A stretch of 64,000 nt of DNA, from the NCBI GenBank assembly GCA_000729835.1, contig JFHB01000098.1:1-64000 (forward strand). The letters are read 5' to 3'. The DNA comes from Atkinsonella hypoxylon. Taxonomy: Eukaryota > Ascomycota > Sordariomycetes > Hypocreales > Clavicipitaceae. Positions 1 through 11,987 of this stretch are shown piece by piece. Position 1 is the stretch's first letter; the number at the start of each line of letters is the position of its first letter. The notes under the pieces are model-generated. The model did not search any database and was not told the DNA's origin. It saw only the letters and a list, made by a program, of their open reading frames with translations. The position numbers were made by a program, and so were the translations under genes.

Positions 1-660
1 CCTAGTTAGAACTAGTGCAAGTGAAAAGTGGATACCCTAGTTAATTAGTAAGCAGACTAATTTAAACGTTTCTTACTAAATTAAAAGCTAAACCCAATTA
101 GGTCACAAAAAGTAGAGCACTAAAGGAAAAAGTAGGTCCGCTAACTAATTAGGTTTAGCTTGCAAGGAGGGGTAGTATAATGTACTGCAGCAGAGGGACT
201 TGCTGTTATGCATATAGATTGCCTATATATGCCTATAACCTATAAGCTAAAGTATTCTATCTGTACAATGGATTGGAATCTTGTACCCTTTTGCGGGGAA
301 GGGAGCGCGGTTAGTCTAGTGGTGACATACGTTAACAGTGGCTTAGTCAGCGGCCGTTACATTAAATAGGTTTATAATTATATAGTTAGCCTTAAGTCCT
401 TTATTGTGCTAAAGATAAGCAACCTTCTAATTTTTCTAGATTATAATAAATTTATCTAAATAGTTATAGGCTACTATTTATTCCTAGTTAGTTATACTAA
501 GTAATATATTTAGGATAAGGTTAGATTTTAAGTATATATAGTAGGCAGTAGCCTTCTTATTAGCTAGTACCTCCTTCTATTTAACTAAAATATACTCCTA
601 CGATTTTAGCGGAATTATTATAGCTTATACTGCTGTTATATTCTAATATAGAATCTTTAA
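1..660. other. AT-rich DNA without a gene
   Basis: No supportable reading frame. From about 361 onward the sequence is very AT-rich and poor in CpA and TpG, as expected after RIP. Bases 300-335 are less altered and contain a stretch resembling a tRNA internal A box (ggttagtctagtggt), but no matching B box or cloverleaf follows, so no tRNA is called. The retropepsin relic to the right reads on the minus strand, so any reverse transcriptase of that old element would have lain here; I cannot recognise it. Confidence 0.4.
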
Positions 661-666
661 AATTAG

Positions 667-1011
667 TTAAAAGATACCTATTTCTATAACTATATTATAA
701 ATAGACCTAATAGTAGCTCTAAAGCGGATAAAATTGATTTTTATACTATAATTATAGAGAAAGGTTAAACCTAGAAGGAGCTTTAGTTCTAAGTTACTTA
801 TTATATTAGCTATAACTGTAAAATAGCTAGTTATAGGCACACTATATATAGATCTAGGGATATAGAAGTTAAAAGTAGCTATCTTAGAGATATAGAAGAA
901 TAACTGCACTCTAGTAACTAATTTTAGCTCTATCTTTACTTATTTTATATTTTAACTAAACTAAGTTAACTATACTTTATTAACTAGCACTAAAGAGGTT
1001 CTAGTATCTAG
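667..1011 (-). pseudogene. Relic of a retropepsin-like aspartic protease (older LTR retroelement)
   Basis: Reading the minus strand from about 1011 downward gives Leu-Asp-Thr-Arg-Thr-Ser-Leu-Val (Asp codon at 1008-1006). This is the D-[ST]-G-[AT]-S active-site motif of retroviral-type proteases with Gly changed to Arg (GGA to AGA). The same frame passes several stops that would revert to Gln or Trp, and then stays open from 909 to 667. There it reads a hydrophobic strand ending in LLLGLTFLYNY, which matches the ILG-x-x-F-L signature near the C terminus of Gypsy-type proteases. The assignment rests on these two motifs and their spacing. This relic seems to be the oldest layer, into which the other elements inserted. 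I cannot identify its reverse transcriptase or its LTRs. Confidence 0.5.
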
Positions 1012-1987
1012 GTAGATTTAATATAATAGTTCTTTATTATAGAATTAAATAGAAATCTTTAGGAAGAAATTTAACTTTAAAATGCTAGATTTAATAATCT
1101 ATAGCTTTATAACTGCTTTAACTACTTACTCTATTTAGATTCTCTATAAATTCTTTTAGTTTACCTTTATTTAAACCTTCTTCTTTTACTTTTCTTTACT
1201 TTTAGTAAAATAGGTTTTAATAAAGTTAGATTCTAGGCTAGTTAGTAGTTTATTAGTATTAACTATTTCTTCTTCTTCTATTATTTAGTATTTACAGCTT
1301 TTAAGGTACTTTTTATAGTTTTTCTAGTTAGATTTATCTTTAAACGTTATTATATAGATATATTCTTTATTATTCTATAGTAAGCTCTATTATTAGAAAC
1401 GTTAAAGTTACTAAGGATACTATAGCTCTAGCTAATAATTCTAGCTAGCCCCTAAATCTTAGTTCTATTAAGGCTAAAGTTACTACTCTCTTAGTAGCTA
1501 ATTTCTTTAGCTTTATAGTAGGTATTAAGTATAATTATTCTAGTAATTTTTATAGAATAAAGGTTAGAACTAAAATTAACTATTGCTCTTATTTTAGTTA
1601 GCTTAGTTACCTTAAGCTACTTTATTATTTTTAGAGTTCTTACTGTTAAATTTACTTTAAGTATAGTAAGCATTAGTATCTTCCTTATAGTCTTCTAATT
1701 TTTATTGTTTTTCTAAATCCTTTAGGTATTTTTATAGATTCTTAACCTTATTATTTACTATAGTAATATATATAGATCTTAGGTCTTTTACTATTAGAAT
1801 TAAGTATAGCTATTATAATCTTAGGTATAGCTTATAATAAAGTCTTAAAAGAAGCTAAAGATTAATAGTTTTACTATTTATATAGATATATTAAAATACT
1901 TTAAAGGTAAATTCTCTAAATAACTTTTCTTTAATTATATTTTATTCTATAAACTTAGCTAAATCTAGCTATATTATTGTATCTTAG
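1012..1987. repeat. Heavily RIP-mutated older element, first segment
   Basis: AT-rich sequence almost free of CpA and TpG, continuous with the retropepsin relic. It would correspond to the gag side of a minus-strand element, but no motif survives. Judged by composition and by the insertions that interrupt it, the same substrate continues at 2536-2827, 4525-4849, 12684-13217 and 26801 to about 27400. Confidence 0.4.
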
Positions 1988-2167
1988 TGTAACGGACTAG
2001 GTCTTTGACCTAGTCTTGTAATATAGATGTCAATTGTACAGAGTCGTGCGACTTATACAATACGTATCCTTTTGTTGCAATTGGTAGTGGGCTACACTAG
2101 GATTAGGCTAACCCCTATATAGAGTGCGCAGGCATCCGCTATAGCCTAATTAGGCTACTCTATAACA
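1988..2167 (+). repeat. Left 180-bp LTR of the miniature element
   Basis: Direct repeat of 2351-2530. Differences between the copies are mostly C/T or G/A transitions, as expected if RIP acted on both. It starts with TGTAAC and ends with TATAACA. Confidence 0.8.
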
Positions 2168-2350
2168 TTTATATAAGTTACCTTAAGGTTATAGGTTCGA
2201 ACTAGCGCGGAACAGCTTCTAGGCAGGTTAAGTCCTAGGGCAGTAGGGGGTTTAACCTAGGCTAATAAGGCAATAGATCCTTAGGGGGTGTATAGTATTA
2301 CAACTAGCTCCTAGCTAACAACAAAGAGACTGTACGTAACAGAGGAGCTA

Positions 2351-2530
2351 TATAACAGACTAGGTCTTTAACTTAGTCTTATAATATAGATATTAATTGT
2401 ACAGAGTTGTGCAACTTGTATAATATATATCCTTTTGTCGTAATTAGTAGTGGGCTACACTAGGATTGGGCTAACCCCTATATGGAGTGCGCAGGCATCC
2501 GCTATGGCCCAATTGGGCCACTCTGTAACA
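2351..2530 (+). repeat. Right 180-bp LTR of the miniature element
   Basis: Second copy of the 180-bp repeat. Its first bases are tataac (TGTAAC with G to A) and its last are gtaaca. It is followed directly by the duplicated target bases cttag. Confidence 0.8.
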
Positions 2531-2841
2531 CTTAGATCTATATACTAAATTCTTTATAGATAGTAGTGTAAATAGAGTTTAAACTACTAAAAATAGCTAT
2601 CTTTTTATAGTAATCTAGATGCTGCTTATACTATATTAATGTATTCCCTTTAAAGAGAGTTTAAAGCTTAATGTAAATAGCTTCTTAAGCGTTAATTATA
2701 CTATAGCTACAGTAGTCTTTAATAGCTTAAATCTATAGCTTTATATTATAGAAAATAGTGTACTTTTCTTTATATAAAATTAGCTTATAAATATTTCTAT
2801 TATTAAAGAGCTTAAAGTAACTAATATTAGTAATTTTCTAT

Positions 2842-4510
2842 CCCGGGGGGGCTCGTCCAGCCGCCGGTCCTCCTTGGTCAGTCGCCTTGCGCTTCGGGGC
2901 CCGGGCCGGGCCCGCTATAACAACGGTCTAGCGTTGCAGCTCCTGCAGGATGCCCTTAAGGGCGTTAGCAATCCTCTCCCCTACTTCTATTATATTACAG
3001 TGCTAGTATAGAGCTAGGGCAGCAGCAGTAAGGGCATAGAATAGAGCTAGAGAGGCTAGGGGATTACTAATAGTACGCTTAGCTACCTTCTAGATAGCCT
3101 TATATTTATAAGCTAGAACTTACTAGAGTTAGCAATAGGCTATATCTAGAACTAAGGAGGGACCTTACTGCTTCCTTACTACTTTTAGTAAACTTAGCTT
3201 AGAAGTTAAGTAACACTTAAATTTTATTCTAGTAAACTAGGGACTACTTTAGCTACTAAGGCGTTAGTAAAGAGAGCCTAACCTAGAACTAGAAGTACTT
3301 ATAGAAGCGTAATAATAACGTTAGAATATATAGCTAAAATATAAACTACTAATACCTATAACATTAGATTAAAGCTAGAACTATTATAAAGAAGGGGTAG
3401 TACCTACTCTACTAGTAGCAACACTAAATAGTAAGGTTGTAGGCGTAGGAAATATATAGCTAGTAAGGCTAATTGCGAATAGCACTAGGCTAGAACTAAG
3501 TTAGTAAAGGCATTAGTAAGGGGGTAGAGCGCTTATACTAAGAGCTAAAGCAGTAGAATTCTTAGGCATTTTTTTAAAAAATTTAATAAAAATTTAATAA
3601 AAAAATTTTCTCTAACTTAAGTTAGAATAGGTAAAGGATAAAGATAAAGTAAAGGACCTATAGGTGCAGTAGAGAGTAGAGTTATAAAGCTGTTTCTATA
3701 TAATAGAAAAAATCAGTAAAAAATTAACAAAAAGGGAAGCAATTAGCTTACAGCTATATAGCGCTACTATATAGAGACTAGCTAGAGGCCTAGCCTAAGG
3801 GGATTTAGAAGGAATATATAGAAAAAAAGGCTTAAAAGAAAAAAAAGAAGAAGAAGAGAATATAAACCTAGGGAAGCTCCCTTTACTTATAGTTATAGCT
3901 AGCTTGCTCTAGTAAGTAAGGTTAAACCTAGCCTATAATCTATAGGTAGGCAGGAACTAGTATAGCACTAAACTGCAACTCTAAGGACTTATAGTATATA
4001 CACTTTAACTTACTTATAGAGAGGCTCTAACTTACCTCCTGCCTAATGCAGCAGCCCTAAAGGCATAAGTAAATTAAGCTTACTAGCACTAGGTTGTAAC
4101 TAGCCTAGGCGTTCTTACTTCTACCTAACTTAACTAGTTAATAATATATATAACTATACAGCAGCTAATAGCAAGTAAGGCAATAGTAAGAGCTATAGGG
4201 TAGCGCTAGGGCGCTACTAGCGCAGTAGAGCTAAAGGCTCCTTACTTCCCCCCCCCCTCCTCTCTCTCTTCTCTACTACCTAAGTACATACATAAGCGTA
4301 TATATATATATCTAGCAACGCTGCTGTAGCTATTGGCCTAGCGTAGCAGAGCACCTATTGTTTATAACAGGGACCTTGCTGGGGCCACTTAGGCCCTGCA
4401 GCAGCATCTATTATAGAAGCACTAGGGTTTTCCTCCCTGCTACAGGGTTTTTCCATGGTGGATTAGTCACTAAGCAGGGGTTCTAGCTCTCTAGCGTAAT
4501 TTAATAATAA
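2842..4510. mobile_element. Unclassified 1.67-kb insertion with GC-rich head
   Basis: The same 14 bases, tagtaattttctat, occur at 2828-2841 and 4511-4524, bracketing a 1,669-bp block unlike its surroundings. The block opens with a strongly GC-rich stretch (cccggggggg, then ggcccgggccgggcccgc around 2898-2915). It ends in a TAA-rich tail (aatttaataataa). It also contains a C-run followed by a CT-rich microsatellite (4246-4275). A long target duplication plus a simple A-rich 3' tail fits a LINE- or SINE-like insertion read on the plus strand. No reverse transcriptase motif was found, so the class is open. A Helitron or MITE is less likely because of the 14-bp duplication. Confidence 0.5.
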
Positions 4511-4854
4511 TAGTAATTTTCTATATAGAATCTATTTATTCCTTAGGGGTTTAGAACTATATATTACTCTAATTGTTCTACTTTTAATATATATTTAGCC
4601 TCTTACCTACTAGATTTAGCTAGAGATTATTGTTTCTAATATAGTATAGTGCTTATTAATTTATATACTAATATTTAAAGTTACTAAATACTTAATTTTA
4701 GTCTTTTTTAGTATTTTAATACTTCTTAGCCTTACTATTATAGTATTACTCTAGTAGATTCTTTAGAAATTATAGTAGCTTTTATTCTTTTAGAAAAGCA
4801 CTAAAGTATTTAGAGTATCCTTAAGCTATATAGTTTCCTTTACTTAAGAGTTAC

Positions 4855-5545
4855 TATTGAAAATAATAGGGATTACAGAACTAGATAGAAGAGGGTAGTG
4901 GTCTCTTATATTTAGCACCTGTAATTGCTCCTAGCAATTATCACGTAGTAGAAGCAGCAGCGGCCTAAATCAAGCTGTAGTGTATAGTATAGATCACGTA
5001 GAGGCAATAGATAACTGTAATAGTAGTATCTTTATATTGAGAGCGCTGTAACGAACAGTAAGGGTAGAATCTCGAATCTTTCTAGTCCCTTATAGACCTA
5101 CCGACTATATTAGCGGGCTATAGTCGCTAGAAGGGGCTTATAGGCTACTTTATAATTTCCGCAAAAAGATTTACTATATAAAAACAAAAAAATCGACTTA
5201 CAGCTATACAAACGAGACGCCTATATGTATAATTTAATAAATTCTACTAATAACAAGTAACCCTTATAAGTAACTCTATTTAACAATTATACTATTAAAT
5301 AGCCCTAATTCTTAGCTTTTAAATAGTATACTTCTTGAATTTCTACTATTGCTAGTTGTAGAGAAAATCGCTGTTAAAGTTAACTATAGGTTAGGCAACT
5401 TTGCCTTAGTTAATTCTAGATATTTTACATCTAGTAACAGCAATATCTCTACTAAAAATCAACGTAATAAGACCTAATAAGGGTCACGTAATAGAGCAAC
5501 TAGTAGGCATAAAAATAGGCTATACAGGGTAGCTTATTTTTAACA
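4855..5545 (-). repeat. 3' LTR of the minus-strand Copia element
   Basis: 691 bp, the same length as its partner at 11988-12678. It is preceded on the minus strand by the polypurine tract (agagggag, 5546-5553) and followed by the target duplication at 4850-4854. Confidence 0.9.
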
Positions 5546-5729
5546 CTCCCTCTAGAAATGTAAGAAGTAACTAGTTCTATAAGCAACTTAGCTCCTTTAA
5601 AGGATATCTAAGTTAGAATTAACCAACAAAATACAGTACTAATAACAGAACTAAATAACATAACCAATTCCAGCAATTCTAGGGTAGTTATAGTTAAATA
5701 TAACTAGTTATTGTTAATTGTTTTTTGTT

Positions 5730-8700
5730 GTTTTCGATTTTTAACTGTTTTTCGTTGCTTTTTGAGTTTTTTAAGTATTTTTATTGCTTTTATAAGCTAA
5801 CTAGAAAGCTCTAGTAACTTAATAAATTGTTAATGCTTTTAAATAGCAAGAGGCTTAGTTAGGCTATCTGCTAGCATCTAATTTGTATTAATATAACTAA
5901 CCTTAGCTATACCTTTACGAATCTTTTCCCTAATGTAGTTAAACTTTAAAAGGGTGTGCTTAGTTCTACTATATAACGTTAGGTTGTAAGCAGTAACTAT
6001 AGCGCCTTAATTATTACACCTAATAGGAATAGGAGGGGTTAAAGGCAGCTTTATCTCCTTAAAAAGGCTGTAGAGCCACTCTAATTCCCTAATAGCTTTA
6101 GATAATACATTAGATTCTACTTCTAAAGTAGAAAGAGCAATAGTACTAGCTTTCTTCGATTTCCAGCTAATAGGTCCACTAGCTAGCTTATATAGATAAG
6201 TATAGGTTAATTTAGAAGAGGTTTTATCACCAGCAAAATCGCTATTGTAATAACTAAAGAGGGTCTTAAGTACTTCTTTACAACTAATAGAACTATTAGA
6301 AGCTTTAGAAGAAGACCCTATAGGGTATAGACTAGAACGCTTATAAATAATAGTAAAGCTTCTAGTACTACTTAAGTACCTTAGGAGGTGCTTAGAGGCG
6401 TTTAAGTGCTCTATATAGGGTTTAGCTAGGAAGGTTAATAGCCACTAAACGGAAAAAGCAATATTAGCCCTAGTTAGCAACATTAGGTACATTATAGTGC
6501 CTATTATGCTCTAATAAAGCTTATAATCGGATTTTAAGAGGAGTTTTATAACTAGTTGCTTTAGAATCCCTAGCTGTATAGGGATAGAAGCCGGCTTAGC
6601 ATCTAGTATTTTGAATCTCTCTAGGGCTTTAAGGATATATTAAGATTGATAGATTTTAATAGACCTTTTAGACCTATTACAGGTAATTTAAACGCCTAGA
6701 AAGAATTCTCCTAGTCCTCTATCTTCTATTAGATAAGCTTTATGTAATAGCTTCTTTAGCTTGTTAATATAGCTTAGATTTAGACCAATTAGAAGACAGT
6801 TATCTACATAAGTAGCAATATATGTAGATGTAGCTAGGTTATAAAAGACTGCTAGGTCTAATATAAGAGGTTTAAATCTATACTTTTAAAGTAATTTTGT
6901 TAGAATTTGCTGCTATTCTCTAGGACTTTGCTTTAGACTATAGAGGGATTTTTCTAGCTTAATTACTTGCTCTTTAAAGGGCTTATAATTACAGCTTTTT
7001 AGTAGCTTAGCTACTGATAGCAATGCTTACTCTGCAAATTTAACGAATCTATCTAGGATTTCTATATAAATAGCTTCTTTTAGCTTGCTATTTAAAAACG
7101 CTCCTATAAAATCGATTTACTTAACTTCCTAGTTATTAAAAGCTGCAAGAGCTAATAATATACGCTAGCTAGAAGGAATACTAGTTGCAGCAAAGGTCTC
7201 TAGATAGTCTTAACCTTCTATTTGCATAAATCCCTTAGCAACAAAGCGGGCCTTATATTTTATAGAATTGTTTTCTTTATCCTTTTTTAGCCTATAAACA
7301 AGCCTATTCTTTAGAACTCTTTAGCCCTTAGGTACTTAGTCTTTCCCTATAAATTTAAAGGTTCTAGCAGCTAATAGCTGCTTAAATTCGCTATAGGTAG
7401 CTTCTATCTAATGCTGCTTAGCAGAGCTTTTTAGGGCTTGCTTCTACGTATTAGGAAGTTTATCCTTGCTATTAGAAGTAATAGCTGCTTTAGTCCTTGC
7501 CTTAAAGCATAGATCCTTAATTAAGGAAAATATATCTCCATCTAAATCTATAGCATTAGCATTAGCTTCAGCTTCTATAGTAGCTTCTATAGGTGTTTCT
7601 ATAGGTATAGGGGCTTTAGGGGCCTCTATAGCTTCTATAGGGTTGCTTAGTAGAAGAGCTTAATCTATAGGTTCTAGTGGATAATTCAGCACATCTAGAT
7701 AACTAGGATAAGGGTACTTAGGAGTATAATTATCCACTAATTGCTGCTAGTTATCGATTTCTCCCTCTAAAGGATTATTCACTATAGAACTAATAGAAAC
7801 CTTAGGGATGCCCTATAAAATAGGACCTATTCCTTCTATAATTTTAACGAAGCTAGTCTTTATAACAGCTCGTTTAGAGGGGATGTATATTAAATATACA
7901 TTAGAACCTAGTGTAGCTAAAAGTCTACTAGGAATAGTTCTTTTAGCTAGCTTCTGCTACCTAGATTGTTGTTCTAAAGGAATTAGAACTTCGCAATAGA
8001 AGCCTATAGCCCTTATTTTAGTAAAATTAGGCTTATAGGTCTTAGAAGGCTCTAAATTAGCTAGATATAGCTGTTTAGAACTTAGTGGTTTAGTACTATT
8101 CGCAGTAGTATTAACTAAATCCACTATAGCAGAAAGGATGTAAGACTATAGATATAGAGGTAATTGTAACCACTATAGGGTAGCACGCAAACGGTCTAGA
8201 AGTACCCTTATAGCTCTCTCTATTAGCCTATTCTGTTTGTAAATATAGGGGCAAGAGGTGCTAAAGTAAATACCCTTAGAAGATAGCTAAGCTTACAACC
8301 TAGTATTAATTTCTATACTACTATTAAAATAAAGGTGTTTAGGGTAGCAGTTATACTAGTTTTTTAATTCCTTAAAGAAGCCTTTAATATAGCTATAGAG
8401 AGTAGAACTCTCTTTATTAGCTAGATTAAAAGACCACTTATACTGTAATTTTCTATTAATTAGAAAAAGAACTAGAGGCCTCTTATTGTGCAGTATAGGC
8501 TCTATTTTAACGGTATCTCCCTCTATAATATCTAAACATCTAGGGGGGTTAGGAATAGTATGCTTACTAGGTCTTCTAATAGCTTTAGCTTAGTTGCAAG
8601 CTAGGCAGTTAAAATCCTTTTCCTTAATTTTTGTAAAATTAGGAATACCTTTAGTAATAAAAGCAGTCTTCTTTAGTAAAGGGAGTTCTATATGCTCTAA

Positions 8701-11031
8701 TCTAATGTGCTAAGTAGCAGCTAATTCTAGGAGCTTCTTATAGGAAGAAGAAGCAGTAATAGGAGAATTACTACTAGAATTATCATTAAAGCTAGCTTCC
8801 TATTGCTCTCTATCTTGCTAGATCTCTTAAGAACTACAGGCCTTGTTTAAGGGATCTAGACAGCTATTTCCTCTAATATCTAGCAACTTAGGATTTAGAC
8901 CTTCTAAATCCCTGTTATTAGAAGGAATCTAACTAGGAGCCCGTTTAGGAACTAGGGCTAATGGCTCTATAGCATCGTTATTGGTATTATCTTCTTCAAA
9001 ATTAGATAATTCCTTGATTCAGCTATATTCCTCTAGATTAAAACTAGGCTGTTAAGGGATTTAAACCTCTATAGAATAACTAGTATTATAACCGCTATTA
9101 TACCTATTACTAGTAAATCCTATATAAGAGAGATTTGCGTGGTTTTTACACACTCTAGGGGTCTCTTGCCCCTTAAGCTGTAAGAAGAAACTATGCTTTT
9201 TGGGATTTAGAAGCCTACAGCAGCTTCTATTAGCTAGAAATAGCTAATTTCTAAGGAGAGTGCTCCCTATTAAATAGTGCTTTAGACTACTAATTAGGTT
9301 AGTATTTAAACCTAGGCAATATAGTGCATTCTTTAGAGCTAAAGGTCTGTATTTAGCTAGATTTATACTAACTAGTACCTAGAATACAGCAGTTCCCTGT
9401 CCTTTAGGATAAATAGGACCTCCTCTAGTAGCAATAGGCACGGTTTTACCCTTTTTTATAGGCTTAAAAGTCCTAAAAAATGCCTTATTGTTAACTATAT
9501 AACAGGTAGAACCTGTATTATATAGTAAGGAATTTTTAATTATTCTATTGGAATAGTTAAAAGAAGAGGTATTATTACTAGTAGTACTAGTATCACTAGT
9601 AGTGGATTCTGTATCTAAATTGTAAGAATCATTACTACTAGAACTGCTAGATTCACTATCGGAATCTATAGTATTCTAGTTACTAGTAGATAGGTTATAA
9701 CAACCTATAGCAAAAGCAGCTTCTCTATCCTTATTCCTAGAATTTTTGTTACTTCTTCTTCAGCCCTTCTACTTCTTCTTATTCTTAGAGGCTTTATCTG
9801 TATCTTTAGAGGCATTAGAATTATTAGAATTAAAATCGTTAGAATTCTTCTTCTAATTAGGAGGATTCTTTCCTTAATTAGCCTTATTATTATTAGAACC
9901 ATTAGAAGCCTTATAACTAAGAGCTTTAGATATAGAGGAGCTTTTATCTCTTTGTTCTTCTAATAAATCAGCTATAAGGAACTGTAAATTTAGCATTTTT
10001 ACAGATAGACCTTGTGCTCTAGCAGCTTTAATAGAATATCGCTGCCTTTTAGCCTAGCTAGGGAAGGTCTTCTTTAAAGCATTAATATAATAATTTACCT
10101 AGTTAATAGGATTAATAGCTACACTATAGAGCTGTAATCTAGCTAATAAATTATTAAATTCAGCATTAAAGGCCTCTAAAGATCCCTTATAGTTCGAAAA
10201 CAATAAGTTGTAATAACTAGTATATAGCGTACTACGTTGTATTTCAGCACTCTACGAATACTGCCTAACTAGAACGTTATAGGCATCTATAGGGGACTTA
10301 TGCTAGCTTATAGCAGCTTAAGGTCCAAATTGGCAACTATCTCTTATAATTATAAGGATAATAGCTTATTCTAAATCTACTAAAGTACTAGCTATACTAG
10401 GATTATTAATAAATTAAGGGAATCCTAGTGCCCTAAATTAAATAGTTAAAGCTTACTTCTACTGTTTAAAATTTTTAGGGCCTTTTAGCTTAGCAGCCTC
10501 TAGAATAAAGTGGACCTTCTTATTTAACTCTTTTATAGTGCCTTCATTAAAAGTAGGCAGAAAAGTAGCACTATTAGAGGAACTAGAAGGTTTAGGAACT
10601 TTAAAAGAGACTTTAGAAGTCTTAGAAGTAACAGGATCTGCCTTAGGAGACCCTATTGAGAGATTACCCATAGATGTAATTATAGTATCTAATTTACTTA
10701 GTAAATTAGCTATATTACCTTTATTTTGGCTTTATTTTGCTTCACTATGCCTAATAAATCTATTTAGGGTCTCTTGTTGCTTATCCATTTAAGCTTTTAG
10801 GTTAGCTTGTACATTATAGACTTACACTACTCTTTTAGAAGCTAATCTAGCTTCTTTTAGAGCCTTCTTAGCTGTATAATCTTCTTTATTAGAAGAGAAA
10901 TCTACTAGCTAAGGGGGGGACCTTGCTGGACTAGGAAAGCTAGTAGCAGCAGCTGGATTAGCTAGTGTACTAGAACTACTACCCCGTTTAGGGCTTATGC
11001 TCTTTCCCTTACCTGTTCCTTTTAGTGCCAT
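5730..11031 (-). pseudogene. Copia gag-pol remnant (element 1)
   Basis: Minus-strand reading begins at an ATG (11031-11029) giving M-A-L-K-G-T-G-K-G-K-S, the gag start seen in all three copies. It then shows, in order: a Lys/Asn/Ser-rich gag C terminus, the protease region, an HHCC-type pre-integrase region, integrase, the reverse transcriptase and the C-terminal RNase H ending in a M-L-A-D-S-L-T-K-P-L motif. Many frames are cut by TAA/TAG at expected Gln and Trp codons. The plus-strand open stretches within this interval (for example 7466-7663, 7808-7999 and 10538-10792) are reverse-strand shadows of this relic. Confidence 0.85.
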
Positions 11032-11975
11032 TTTAAAGGATTTTAATAGCTAATTTAACGCTCTTTATAGCTAATTATAGCTTAAATTACAGTGGAAAAG
11101 GTAGTAAATAACAGTAATAACCTCTACTAGATATCAATAGATTGCTCTATTATAGGCCTAGAAGTGCCCTATATCTTCAGAAATTATACTAAGATTTTTC
11201 TCTAATTTCTTTTGTAACAGGTATAACAGGCTCTAAAGGCTGCGTTATATCGCGATCTATATGCGTATATAATTTGTATAGCAGACTAGATTAACAAGCG
11301 GTCGCAAGGGGCATAAAACATAGGTTCTAGCTATTTTTAGCTAAAAAATTCAGGAGATTCTTCTCCAATTAGGTTCTAACAAATTAGTGGAGACCTAGGC
11401 ACAGCTAATTTAGGGATATCTAGCTAATTCCTACTTTAAAATCCTAACTAGTAGGATTACTACATAAATTAATTCTGCGACTAAAAACACAGAAATATCT
11501 GCAATAAGAGCTGTTAAGCGTGCACTACAAATTGTAGTATAGCCACTAATAGAGGTGTATAGGGTGCACAATATATAAGATAACAGTACAACAACAAGCA
11601 ATGTAGTGCAGCGCTAAGCTTATTTCTTAATAGAAATAATTAATTAGGTAGTGCCTAATAAAACGATTTATAGTGCAAATGTAATGTGTACAGATGTATA
11701 TATTTTAATGTTACGCAACAATAGAACCTAGCTATTAAGAATAGCTTTAAAAGTGTGTATATATAGGGTGTATAGAGTGCAGGAGGCATAAGGTAGGCAG
11801 AATAAAAACACCAGTATAGTAGCTAGCAATATGTGTGCAGCAGGTATTAATAGCTTCCAGTAAGCTACTAATAGCAGCAATAGCTGCTAGCGTAGGTCTT
11901 AATATAGCTTCTAGTGGGTAATATAGTACACAATAGTAGATTTTAGCGGGCTAACAGCTTGCAGATAGGTCTTCT

Positions 11976-11987
11976 GGGCTTATAACC
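11976..11987 (-). other. Primer binding site (half-tRNA type), element 1
   Basis: Directly inside the 5' LTR the minus strand reads GGTTATAAGCCC. One TpG-to-TpA change away is GGTTATGAGCCC, the complement of the anticodon stem-loop of initiator tRNA-Met. Drosophila copia and yeast Ty5 are known to prime from an internal half-tRNA-iMet of this kind. tRNA-Ile(UAU) would match without a change and cannot be excluded. Confidence 0.6.

Larger units (their letters stand above)
1988..2530. mobile_element. 543-bp miniature LTR element (TRIM-like)
   Basis: Two direct repeats of exactly 180 bp (1988-2167 and 2351-2530) flank a 183-bp interior too short to code. The repeats start tgtaacgg/tataacag and end in taaca, the TG...CA ends of LTRs, with one RIP-type change. 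A purine-rich tract (agaggag, 2341-2347) lies just before the second repeat, where a polypurine tract belongs. The whole unit is flanked by a perfect 5-bp duplication, cttag, at 1983-1987 and 2531-2535. This is the architecture of a terminal-repeat retrotransposon in miniature, mobilised in trans. The polypurine tract suggests plus-strand orientation. No clear primer binding site was found. Confidence 0.8.

Noticed and set aside
300..360. Possible tRNA-derived SINE head (A-box-like ggttagtctagtggt)
   Set aside because: No B box at the right distance and no second copy in the window; too weak to call.
7466..7999. Plus-strand open stretches in the first Copia element
   Set aside because: They are antisense to the minus-strand gag-pol relic, and equivalent antisense stretches recur in the other copies (for example 17903-18148 and 23638-23889).
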